Shown one piece after another: positions 1-6,172 of a stretch of DNA of 10,177 nucleotides. The notes beneath the pieces were generated by a model. It ran no database searches and was not told the origin of the DNA. It saw only the letters and a list, made by a program, of their open reading frames with translations. Position 1 is the stretch's first letter; each line of letters starts with the position of its first letter. The DNA comes from DTU018 sp964618175 (GTDB lineage: Bacteria; Bacillota; Syntrophomonadia; Syntrophomonadales; Syntrophomonadaceae): NCBI GenBank assembly GCA_964618175.1, contig CAZTZX010000070.1:1-10177 (forward strand), in the 5' to 3' direction. The position numbers and the translations under genes are program-made.

Positions 1-1370
1 TGGCCTGCCCGAGCATATACGGGCGGAGTAAGACGGCTATTCTGAATAGCCTGGTAAACATGGTCACAGGTTACTATTAGAGGGTGATTGTTTGGTTCGT
101 CATTTAGAGCCAATGCATAGGCGTCTACCAGGACTTTGTTGGCACCGCGCCCGTCATTGGTATAGTTACCGATAGCCTGGGCCACTCCGGGTTCAATATC
201 GATCTGCAGCTTCCCGGCTGACATCTCCACAATGGTCAGGATCTGTTCAGCGGTCAACGGTTCAAAAAAGATCTCCATACAGCGGGAACGAAAGGCTGGA
301 CTGATCTCTTCTTTGCTGCGGGTAGTGGCAGCTATTAACACGAAGTCGGCTGGAACGCCGTCCTCGAAAATTCTCTTTATGTAGCGGGGTATGCGCTCAT
401 CATGCGGATCATAATAGGAGGACTCAAAATAAACCCGCTTATCCTCCATAACTTTAAGAAGTTTATTCTGCAGAAAGTGATCCATTTCCCCGATCTCGTC
501 TATAAATAAAATCCCTCCGTGGGCCTCCGATACTAGGCCCAGTTTTGGTTCCGGGATCCCATCTTCGGCCAATTCCCGGCGCGCTCCCTGATAAATCGGG
601 TCATGAACCGATCCCAGCAAGGGATTGGTTGATTCACGCGGATCCCAGCGCAGGGTGGTTCCGTCCACTTCTACAAAGGGGGCATTCTCTCCGAAAGGGT
701 TTTGCTGCCGTCCCCGGATTATTTCCAATGCCAGGCGGGCACAGGTGGTTTTACCCACTCCCGGGGGGCCATAAAGCAGAATATGCTGGGGATAAGGAGT
801 ATTTAACTTAGAAACCAGCGAGCGAATGGCCTTTTCCTGGCCCACGATCTCATCCAGTGAAGAGGGGCGAAGGATTTCCAGAGCAGATCGATTCAGGCTG
901 GTATGTTCCATTAGTTCCAGCTGGCCGTATTTTCTGAGAGTCTGGGCATTCTCGCGGCTGCCGTTCTGTTCTTTTAATACCTGAGCCTGAATGTCCCGCA
1001 AATAATCATTATATTTTTCATTCATTTTGTCCTGGATGCGCTGCTGTAAATCCTCTTCGACAGCCTTGCGAGCTAGCTTCTCCGCAATCCGGTCTTCTAT
1101 TTCCATCAAAGTGTACTCCAGATCCTCATCGGATTCTGGAGCTGTAAAAGTCGGATCCTCCCACAATACTCGCTTTAATGCCAGAATACGATCATGGGGA
1201 TTTGCGGAACTCATCAAGTCAATAGCATCCAGTCTGCTAGCCCTGAGTATCAGACCCTGGGTGCCGTAAAGTTGATCCAGGCTCCTGTAAATAGATTCTA
1301 TTTTCCAGTGTGTTTGAGATGTCTTTTGGTGCTGCTCCTTCTTTCTCCTCGTCCTAACCTCATACTGCAC
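1..1370 (-). CDS. lonC: Lon-like ATP-dependent protease LonC, N-terminal/AAA+ part (truncated by window edge)
   Basis: The first 456 codons of an ATP-dependent Lon-family protease; the frame is open to the left edge. The N-terminal 150 or so residues are charged, Glu/Lys/Gln-rich and helical. An AAA+ module follows: Walker A GPPGVGKT at residues 201-208, Walker B ILFIDE at 287-292, a sensor-1-like IAATTR near 346-351, an arginine-finger-like FRSRC at 360-364, and a sensor-2-like GRGANK at 407-412. The Ser-Lys protease domain would lie beyond the window. I chose the GTG at 1370 because AGGAGG (1378-1383) sits 7 nt upstream; the ATG at 1375 is too close to it. The architecture (no long Lon N-terminal domain) and the position just after rplI match the LonC proteins of spore-forming Firmicutes. 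LonB is the main alternative. Assignment to LonC rests on family knowledge and context. Confidence 0.88.
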   Translation of the reverse strand, partial: MQYEVRTRRKKEQHQKTSQTHWKIESIYRSLDQLYGTQGLILRASRLDAIDLMSSANPHDRILALKRVLWEDPTFTAPESDEDLEYTLMEIEDRIAEKLARKAVEEDLQQRIQDKMNEKYNDYLRDIQAQVLKEQNGSRENAQTLRKYGQLELMEHTSLNRSALEILRPSSLDEIVGQEKAIRSLVSKLNTPYPQHILLYGPPGVGKTTCARLALEIIRGRQQNPFGENAPFVEVDGTTLRWDPRESTNPLLGSVHDPIYQGARRELAEDGIPEPKLGLVSEAHGGILFIDEIGEMDHFLQNKLLKVMEDKRVYFESSYYDPHDERIPRYIKRIFEDGVPADFVLIAATTRSKEEISPAFRSRCMEIFFEPLTAEQILTIVEMSAGKLQIDIEPGVAQAIGNYTNDGRGANKVLVDAYALALNDEPNNHPLIVTCDHVYQAIQNSRLTPPVYARAG

Positions 1371-1387
1371 GACATATCCTCCTAGAG

Positions 1388-1837
1388 TTAATCTGTTGCT
1401 GTGACTATAACCTTTATCTCAGCCTGAATAGAGGGATAAATTTTGATTTTCACCGGAAATTCTCCCACGTGTTTTATGGGTTCAGTCAATTCGATTTTTT
1501 TGCGGTCGATCTTTACCTTTAACCGCTGCTGAATAGTCTCAGCAATTTCCTTAGCAGTGACTGCCCCAAACAATTTATCTGAGCCGCCGGTACGAGCTTT
1601 TATGGTTATCGATTGCCCCTCCAGAATTTGCTGCAACTTGGCTGCTTCAGTTTTTTCTCTTTCCTGAGTCTTGCGCTGTTTCTCCTGGCTTTCCTGGATC
1701 TCCTTTAACCGGGTCTTGGTAGCTTCTACTGCCCACCCTTTGGGGATCAAGAAGTTATGCGCATAACCATCGGAAACTTCTTTTATTTCGCCTGATTTGC
1801 CTTGACCTTTAACATCCTGAAGAAAAATTACTTTCAT
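1388..1837 (-). CDS. rplI: 50S ribosomal protein L9
   Basis: Full-length bacterial L9, 149 residues, the usual size. L9 binds 23S rRNA through its N-terminal domain and projects from the base of the L1 stalk; it affects reading-frame fidelity. The N-terminal globular domain shows the family signature, with MKVIFLQDVKGQGKSGEI at the start and DGYAHNFLIPKGWA around residues 23-36. A long Lys/Glu/Gln-rich connecting helix spans about 40-75. The C-terminal RNA-binding domain contains GSDKLFGAVT around 85-94. The ATG at 1837 is preceded by GGAGG (plus-strand complement 1845-1850), which overlaps the last codons of the DUF2232 gene, so the two are probably translationally coupled. lonC begins 17 nt after its stop. 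Confidence 0.98.
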   Translation of the reverse strand: MKVIFLQDVKGQGKSGEIKEVSDGYAHNFLIPKGWAVEATKTRLKEIQESQEKQRKTQEREKTEAAKLQQILEGQSITIKARTGGSDKLFGAVTAKEIAETIQQRLKVKIDRKKIELTEPIKHVGEFPVKIKIYPSIQAEIKVIVTATD

Positions 1838-1839
1838 TT

Positions 1840-2799
1840 TTATTCCTCCTTCGTTCGCAATCTTCGGTAGTCCAGCAATGAATCAAACAACCCGATTACC
1901 GTAAAGAAAATGATTGCCGAAGCAGTGAACAACAGTGACAGGACGACCAATACGATCACCATAATTCGGCGGGTGCTGCTCTTCTTAAACTGCCGTATTT
2001 TAAAACTTGCGGCAGCAAGTCCGTAATAGAACGCTATGGGCACTGTAATCAGCAGTATATTCGATCCTATGTAGTAGACCGTTGACAGCTGATCGCGCCC
2101 CCATAACCACAGCGCCAAGCCGAGGATAACCACCCATGCAATCTGCCAGGGCATGATCTCCTTATCAAAGGGTTCTCTTATTAGACGGTTAAGGTTGCGT
2201 TTTTGGCACCAAAAAGAGGCCAAAAAGAGTATGAAAAATACTGCCATTATAGCCTGAAGATAGTAAAAGGCGGGTAAATGACGCACTGCTAGACTCATAA
2301 AGGACACCAGGGCTTCTTTTACTTCCTCTGAAGACATGCCCTGCTCTTCATATATACTTAGTAGACCAGTATCTTCATAGTATTTTACGGTATCTTCTAC
2401 CTGAGCAGCCATTTCTTGTTCCAACTGAGCCATACCTACATCACCGGTGCTGTAGTACAGCCCGCCCAGCAGAAGGCTGATGGTAAGAATCGCAACAAAA
2501 ACTCCCCAGCGCTGCAACTGATAATAATCTCTGCCTTGTTGCGCCCCTATGCTTAGCACCACAGCCGGTATGATGAAAAAGGCTAGTAAATATACGGTTT
2601 GTTCCAGACCACTCAGAGAAAGTACTATTATTAAATTAATGATAATTACGGTGATTAGCCTTTTTTGATCCAGGTATAAAGCTGCCAACAGCAGACTGCA
2701 TCCCCACAATATAGCAATAATGATGGTCAAAAATGGCAGCAAGGCCATCAGCAAAGCCAACGAGGCTGTCCACAGAACGATTTTTATAAATGGTGCCAA
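1840..2799 (-). CDS. DUF2232 (YybS-like) polytopic membrane protein
   Basis: A 319-residue integral membrane protein. I see about eight hydrophobic segments, near residues 8-40 (possibly two), 48-62, 66-84, 97-115, 173-196, 217-234, 243-265 and 279-304. A hydrophilic, acidic stretch (about 117-170) separates the two halves. The C-terminus has an amphipathic GLFDSLLDYRRL motif near 303-314, typical of DUF2232/YybS proteins, which usually sit between rpsR and rplI in Firmicutes, as here. Its biochemical role is unknown to me. The start is TTG at 2799, supported by GAGGTG 5 nt upstream; that site overlaps the end of the upstream MazG-like gene, from which it is separated by 4 nt. Confidence 0.9.
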   Translation of the reverse strand: MAPFIKIVLWTASLALLMALLPFLTIIIAILWGCSLLLAALYLDQKRLITVIIINLIIVLSLSGLEQTVYLLAFFIIPAVVLSIGAQQGRDYYQLQRWGVFVAILTISLLLGGLYYSTGDVGMAQLEQEMAAQVEDTVKYYEDTGLLSIYEEQGMSSEEVKEALVSFMSLAVRHLPAFYYLQAIMAVFFILFLASFWCQKRNLNRLIREPFDKEIMPWQIAWVVILGLALWLWGRDQLSTVYYIGSNILLITVPIAFYYGLAAASFKIRQFKKSSTRRIMVIVLVVLSLLFTASAIIFFTVIGLFDSLLDYRRLRTKEE

Positions 2800-2803
2800 A
2801 GAA

Positions 2804-3121
2804 TCACCTCTTCTTGTTCTCTATATAATGCAGCAAATCAGACAGGTCTCCATACCATCGTTCTACCTCGTGCCCACCGTCAATATTAGCCGTTAGTTGG
2901 GCTTTTACTTTATTGTCAACTGTGGAAAAATTAACCCCCACTCTCTTACCCAGCAGGTAAGACACGATTATGATAGCGGCTATAGCATCGGCGGCAGCAT
3001 CATTACCTGTCTTTAACATGGCTTTGAATAGATCCCCTACCGAATCCACCATTTCCGCTTTGAGCCACTCTATTGTTTTTAGGTTCTTGGCAACATCTAT
3101 TTCTCTACTTTTACTGGCCAA
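2804..3121 (-). CDS. MazG-like family protein
   Basis: A small helical protein, about 105 residues. The region around residues 20-65 (EWLKAEMVDSVGDLFKAM, then DAAADAIAAIIIVSYLLGKRVG) resembles the short MazG-like family seen in spore-forming Firmicutes, related to all-alpha NTP pyrophosphatases. The classical metal-binding EExxE and ExxD pattern is only partly visible, so catalysis is uncertain. A longer frame starts at GTG 3130, but that codon overlaps the Shine-Dalgarno GGGAGGTG itself. The TTG at 3121 lies about 7 nt after it, so I take TTG as the start. The gene lies between a hairpin downstream of rpsR and the DUF2232 gene, whose ribosome binding site overlaps its TGA stop. Confidence 0.8.
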   Translation of the reverse strand: MASKSREIDVAKNLKTIEWLKAEMVDSVGDLFKAMLKTGNDAAADAIAAIIIVSYLLGKRVGVNFSTVDNKVKAQLTANIDGGHEVERWYGDLSDLLHYIENKKR

Positions 3122-3211
3122 ATCATACACCTCCCGCTAATTCTGAGTTCTGCGCAGCTTCTCTTTTTTCCTGCTCTAGCAAAAGGGAGGTTGACCAGGC
3201 TATAAATGGCA

Positions 3212-3233
3212 AAGCCCCCGAAGTCGGGGGCTT
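3212..3233 (-). terminator. GC-rich hairpin directly after rpsR, weak terminator or attenuator
   Basis: A perfect 10-bp inverted repeat (AAGCCCCCGA with TCGGGGGCTT) with a 2-nt centre, 5 nt after the rpsR stop. On the minus strand only three T follow before GCC, so it is a poor intrinsic terminator. It may attenuate read-through from rpsF-ssb-rpsR into the MazG-like/DUF2232/rplI/lonC genes, or protect the 3' end of the upstream transcript. Confidence 0.6.
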
Positions 3234-3237
3234 AGAT

Positions 3238-3465
3238 TTATTCGCTGGTGTAGGGGAGAAGGGCTATTACCCGGGCCCGCTTGATAGCGGTAGTCAGCTG
3301 ACGCTGATGATGGGCACAGTTACCCGTAATTCTCCGGGGAAGAATCTTGCCGCGCTCTGTAACGTAACGTCTCAGCCGCGGAATTTCTTTGTAATCTATA
3401 TGTTCGACCTTGTCTGCGCAAAAATTGCACTGCCGTCTCTTTTTGCGGCGCTCTTTTCTGATCAT
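3238..3465 (-). CDS. rpsR: 30S ribosomal protein S18
   Basis: Full-length S18, 75 residues. It binds the platform of the small subunit as a heterodimer with S6. The basic N-terminus leads into CNFC (Cys13, Cys16); Cys50 with His52/His53 in NCAHHQRQL completes a zinc-ribbon-like set, so this is the cysteine-containing (C+) form. The conserved KILPRRITG segment is at about 40-48. The ATG at 3465 is preceded by GGAGGG 8 nt upstream, which overlaps the ssb stop codon, so translation of ssb and rpsR is probably coupled. Confidence 0.98.
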   Translation of the reverse strand: MIRKERRKKRRQCNFCADKVEHIDYKEIPRLRRYVTERGKILPRRITGNCAHHQRQLTTAIKRARVIALLPYTSE

Positions 3466-3478
3466 TTCTTATCCCTCC

Positions 3479-3922
3479 TTAAAAAGGAATTTCGTCATCC
3501 TCCGTGCTGTCCACGAAGTCGATATCGTTCCTGCTGACCTCGGTTCCGAGATCATCCCATTGGTCTTTTTGAGGCTTGTTTTGGAAAGAAGCTTTGGCTT
3601 CTGAGCCGCTTGTCCCACCGCGGTCCAGAAAGCGTACATCATCGGCAACCACTTCGGTTACTTTACGCTTTTGCCCATCCTGTGCTTCGTAGGAACGTAT
3701 CTGGATACTACCATCCACCGCTGCCAAACGACCTTTTCCCAGATAGTTGGCACAGTTTTCAGCCAGTCCTCGCCAGGCAACAATATCGATGAAATCAACT
3801 TGTTCCCGGTTGTAGCGGCGATTCACCGCCAGGCTAAAACGACACACTGCCGTACCGTTGGTAGTATAGCGAAGTTCAGGATCACGAGTCAAACGTCCGA
3901 TTAATACCACCTTATTCAGCAT
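3479..3922 (-). CDS. ssb: Single-stranded DNA-binding protein
   Basis: A 147-residue SSB that coats ssDNA during replication, repair and recombination. The OB fold covers roughly residues 1-103: MLNKVVLIGRLTRDPELR at the start, then VCRFSLAVNR, DFIDIVAWRGLAENCANYL and the VVADDVRFLD strand. A flexible linker rich in Gln, Lys, Asp and Ser follows, and the acidic tail ends in DDEIPF, the conserved tip that docks SSB partner proteins. It lies between rpsF and rpsR, the usual arrangement. The ATG at 3922 has GGGGAGGG 8 nt upstream. Confidence 0.98.
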   Translation of the reverse strand: MLNKVVLIGRLTRDPELRYTTNGTAVCRFSLAVNRRYNREQVDFIDIVAWRGLAENCANYLGKGRLAAVDGSIQIRSYEAQDGQKRKVTEVVADDVRFLDRGGTSGSEAKASFQNKPQKDQWDDLGTEVSRNDIDFVDSTEDDEIPF

Positions 3923-3947
3923 AGCGCTTCCCTCCCCAAGTCATTAC

Positions 3948-4241
3948 CTAGTCCTCATCCTTACGGATAATCAAATGACGCAGAAAACGATCAGATATTT
4001 TGATGATACGGTCTATTTCATTGACCGTTTCTGGCGTACCGTTAAAGTTCCATAAATAATAAACACCTTCCGTATAGTCTTCGATGCTATAGGCAAGGCG
4101 CTTTTTACCCCAGCCATTAACCTCTTCCAAAAACTCACCGCCAAAGTCAACTAGGATTTTTTGTAATCGTTCTTTGACTTCAGTTATGGTTTCCTCATCA
4201 AGGTCGGGCTTAAGGACGAACATTATTTCATACGCACGCAT
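3948..4241 (-). CDS. rpsF: 30S ribosomal protein S6
   Basis: Full-length S6, 97 residues, which pairs with S18 on the central domain of 16S rRNA. The family pattern is visible: MRAYEIMFVLKPDLDEE at the N-terminus, GGEFLEEVNGWGKKRLAYSIED at about 35-56, YYLWNF at about 61-66, and a C-terminal ISDRFLRHLIIRKDED. The ATG at 4241 has GGAGGAGG 5-8 nt upstream. It is the first gene after a strong promoter and a structured leader, so expression of the S6/SSB/S18 group probably starts here. Feedback by the S6:S18 complex is plausible (see the leader entry). Confidence 0.98.
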   Translation of the reverse strand: MRAYEIMFVLKPDLDEETITEVKERLQKILVDFGGEFLEEVNGWGKKRLAYSIEDYTEGVYYLWNFNGTPETVNEIDRIIKISDRFLRHLIIRKDED

Positions 4242-4257
4242 GGTGACACCTCCTCCC

Positions 4258-4312
4258 TATGGACTAACCCACAATGGGCCGGCTCCGATTCGAAACCGGA
4301 GCAGGGACTGCC
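4258..4312 (-). promoter_or_regulatory. Structured 5' leader of rpsF, candidate S6:S18 autoregulatory element
   Basis: Between the promoter and the rpsF ribosome binding site the transcript forms a hairpin, CUCCG/CGGAG, that can extend by three further pairs (4283-4301). It is followed at once by CCG (4282-4280). CCC at 4306-4304 can pair with GGG at 4270-4268, leaving the CCG in a bulge on the 3' side. A hairpin carrying a CCG-containing bulge before rpsF is the known arrangement of the S6:S18 leader, which mimics the 16S rRNA binding site. A TATGG/CCATA pairing (4311-4315 with 4258-4262) would need an earlier transcription start. The structure is seen; the regulatory function is inferred. 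Confidence 0.5.
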
Positions 4313-4316
4313 ATAA

Positions 4317-4345
4317 ATTATAACCATAAATCGAAGTGGGCGCAA
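4317..4345 (-). promoter_or_regulatory. Sigma-A-type promoter of rpsF-ssb-rpsR
   Basis: On the minus strand, TTGCGC (4345-4340) and a perfect TATAAT (4322-4317) are separated by 17 nt. The predicted start is near 4310, about 70 nt upstream of the rpsF ATG. Confidence 0.8.
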
Positions 4346-4379
4346 CTGGAAATTGAAATTGCACACAAATTTACGCCTT

Positions 4380-4402
4380 TTATCAAAGCAAGCCTTTGAT
4401 AA
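4380..4402. repeat. 9-bp inverted repeat overlapping the 3' end of the small hypothetical gene
   Basis: TTATCAAAG and CTTTGATAA form a perfect 9-bp stem around a 5-nt loop, spanning the TGA stop and last codons of the 4383-4598 gene. Neither strand carries a T tract after it, so it is not a standard intrinsic terminator. Confidence 0.55.
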
Positions 4403-4598
4403 GCAAGCTCTTTAATTCGGCACAGGGTTTTTCAATGATGAAGGTATCGTTAAACAGAGCTTTGAGAATAGCTAATGGTTCTTGTTGCTCTTTGTTCCTA
4501 AATCCAATTATACAAAAGCGCCAGTGTTGCGGCAGGTTAGCCACTGTTACCAAATCGCCGGGCTGGAACTCTGTTTTGGGTACCAGTTTTAGCGTCAT
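4383..4598 (-). CDS. Small hypothetical protein (71 aa)
   Basis: I do not recognise this 71-residue protein. It has no signal peptide or membrane segment. The sequence FQPGDLVTVANLP near residues 11-23, followed by a hydrophobic WRFCIIGF strand, suggests a small beta-rich fold, possibly SH3-like; this is only an impression. It has two Cys (about residues 29 and 59) not arranged as a metal motif. That it is real is supported by a good Shine-Dalgarno site (GGAGGAGATG ending about 5 nt before the ATG at 4598), by paired TATAAT boxes just upstream, and by its place on the coding strand between DUF951 and rpsF. The overlapping plus-strand frame lacks such signals. Confidence 0.65.
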   Translation of the reverse strand: MTLKLVPKTEFQPGDLVTVANLPQHWRFCIIGFRNKEQQEPLAILKALFNDTFIIEKPCAELKSLLIKGLL

Positions 4599-4623
4599 TT
4601 ACCATCTCCTCCTCCCGGTGGTG

Positions 4624-4637
4624 ATTATACTATTATA
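4624..4637 (-). promoter_or_regulatory. Tandem TATAAT boxes upstream of the small hypothetical gene
   Basis: Two exact TATAAT hexamers (4637-4632 and 4629-4624, minus strand) separated by AG lie in the 63-nt spacer between the DUF951 stop and the start at 4598. No good -35 hexamer is visible at 16-18 nt from either. A small TGCAC/GTGCA stem lies just upstream (around 4638-4652). Confidence 0.4.
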
Positions 4638-4661
4638 TGCACTACCGGTGCAGGAGTGTTG

Positions 4662-4862
4662 TCAGGATTGATCCGGTTTTTCCACCACTCTTATCATGCG
4701 CCGCTCAAACTCGGAGCGGGGCAGCATGACCAGACGCCCGCATCCCTGACAGCGGATTTTGATATCCGCACCCATGCGGGTTACTTCCCAGTTGAAACTG
4801 CCGCAAGGATGCTTCTTTTTCATGCGTACTATATCACCCAGATCAAAACTCTTGCGCTCCAT
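4662..4862 (-). CDS. DUF951 family protein
   Basis: A 66-residue protein with the full DUF951 signature: FDLGDIVRMKKKHPCG at residues 6-21, W25 in the conserved NWEV, GADIKIRCQGCGRLVMLPR at 31-49, and a basic C-terminus. Cys20 and the Cys38-x-x-Cys41 pair suggest a small metal-binding or nucleic-acid-binding fold. No biochemical role is known to me. The family is widespread in Firmicutes and often found near rpsF, as here. The ATG at 4862 is preceded by GGGGAGGGGG about 6 nt upstream. It lies 78 nt downstream of selD. Confidence 0.93.
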   Translation of the reverse strand: MERKSFDLGDIVRMKKKHPCGSFNWEVTRMGADIKIRCQGCGRLVMLPRSEFERRMIRVVEKPDQS

Positions 4863-4940
4863 GGAATCCCCCTCCCCACTCCTGGGTTGAATCCCTGTCG
4901 GTTGCCGGGCTTCTCCAACGGCAGTGTGGCTGGGCCGCTA

Positions 4941-5981
4941 TCATTTACGGCGCACATATATTCGGCCTGCCTGTCCGGTACCCCCTGAGCGTACCGCTCC
5001 CACCAAAGCTGCCGGAACTTGCCGCTCCTGCAAGGCCTGCTGTAGAGCAGCGGCCCGGGTTTCTTCTATCGCTATCAATAATCCCCCGGCGGTTTCCGGA
5101 CAAAACAGCACATCATTTAACGATGCCTCAATTTCCTGTTCATATACTACCTTGCCCGCTAAATAGTCCCGGTTGGAATAGGTTCCCCCCGGCACCAGCC
5201 CCATGGCTGCATAATCTAAGACTTCTTTCATTACCGGGACATTTTCGGCCCACAGTTCTACTTCAGCTTCAGCCGCCGCAGCCATTTCCTGCAGGTGCCC
5301 CACTATGCCAAACCCGGTTATATCTGTGGCGGCATGGACACCAATTTCCTGCATGGCTTCACTGGCGGCTCGATTCAGGGTAGTCATCCAAGCAGTGGCT
5401 TCGTCATAAGCCTCCTGGGAGGCTAGCTCCGCTTTAATAGCCGTGGCTATGATACCGTTGCCAATGGGCTTGGTCAGAATTAAAACATCTCCGGCTTGGG
5501 CCCCTCCGTTACTGATCACCCGTTCCGGATGCACCATACCAGTTACTGACAGACCATATTTAGGTTCCAGGTCATCAACGGTGTGTCCCCCTACCAACAG
5601 GGCACCAGCTTCTTCGATCTTAGACTGTCCCCCAGCCAGAATGTCCCGCAACACCTGCATATCTTCACATTCCGGATAACAGACGATGTTCATAGCCAGG
5701 CGGGGAATTCCACCCATGGCATAGACATCATTGATAGCATTGGTGGCAGCAATCTGGCCGAATAGATAGGGATCGTCCACCATGGGAGTAAAAAAATCCA
5801 AGGTCAATATCAGCGCCGTATCGGGACTGATACGAAATACTCCCGCATCATCACGAGTTTGAGCCCCCACCAGCAAATCAGGGTGATGGGGAAAGATCTC
5901 ATTACTAAGCAGTTTTTCCAGGGTCCCCGGACCCATCTTTGCCGCTCATCCAGCCGCTCGAACCATTTGTGTCAGGCGCAC
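4941..5981 (-). CDS. selD: Selenophosphate synthetase SelD, selenocysteine-containing (UGA at codon 12)
   Basis: SelD makes monoselenophosphate from selenide and ATP, the selenium donor for Sec-tRNA synthesis. A frame starting at the ATG at 5936 lacks the catalytic N-terminus. In-frame upstream sequence reads MRLTQMVRAAG, then TGA (5948-5946), then AAK-MGPG. This aligns with the family pattern RLTQ...GC-x-x-K, with the TGA exactly at the catalytic Cys/Sec position (U12) and the essential Lys at 15. Translated with Sec the protein is 346 residues, the normal SelD length. Other family features are RDDAGV (Asp44/45), TLDFFTPMVDD, ATNAINDVYAMGG (Asp85), VGGHT and TDITGFGIVGH (Asp220). The GTG at 5981 is preferred because GGGAGGA (5997-5991) lies 9 nt upstream; the GTG at 5990 is too close. 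The gene ends in TGA followed directly by TAG. Confidence 0.95.
5921..5948 (-). promoter_or_regulatory. Candidate bacterial SECIS hairpin in selD
   Basis: Eleven nt after the UGA (5948-5946) the mRNA forms GGGUC/GACCC (5934-5930 with 5925-5921), closing a small G-rich apical loop about 17 nt from the UGA. Bacterial SECIS elements are short hairpins just 3' of the recoded UGA with G in the apical loop, bound by SelB. The geometry fits; the lower stem is weak. Confidence 0.65.
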
Positions 5982-6072
5982 CTGCTTCACTCCTCCCAAT
6001 CCCCCTTTCTGTTAAAAACAGTTCCGTTTATCGTGGCGATTGCACCCCCGCCAGGGGGCGTGGCCATCTCTA

Positions 6073-6172
6073 NNNNNNNNNNNNNNNNNNNNNNNNNNNN
6101 NNNNNNNNNNNNNNNNNNNNNNNNNNNNNNNNNNNNNNNNNNNNNNNNNNNNNNNNNNNNNNNNNNNNNNNN
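6073..6172. other. Assembly gap (100 N)
   Basis: Exactly 100 N, a conventional length for a gap of unknown size. It removes the last codons of the M18 aminopeptidase and part or all of the spacer before selD. Another gene could be hidden. The sequence at its left edge (6041-6060) is a GC-rich hairpin, a possible cause of the assembly break. Confidence 0.97.

Noticed and set aside
545..811. 88-residue plus-strand open frame
   Set aside because: It is the antisense of the LonC AAA+ domain, whose minus-strand frame shows clear Walker and arginine-finger motifs; no ribosome binding site.
3073..3537. 154-residue plus-strand open frame
   Set aside because: It runs antisense across three good minus-strand features (MazG-like start, rpsR, ssb end) and has no recognisable motif.
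4876..4900. GGGTTGAATCCC resembling a tRNA T-arm between DUF951 and selD
   Set aside because: No acceptor, D-arm or anticodon arm can be built around it on either strand.
4890..4922. Minus-strand GAAGCCCGGCAACC downstream of selD, identical to part of the SAM-I riboswitch core
   Set aside because: The other conserved S-box parts (the ATCAAGAG...GGAGGGA 5' block and the downstream pseudoknot partner) are absent, the upstream side is selD coding sequence, and the next gene is DUF951. Taken as chance.
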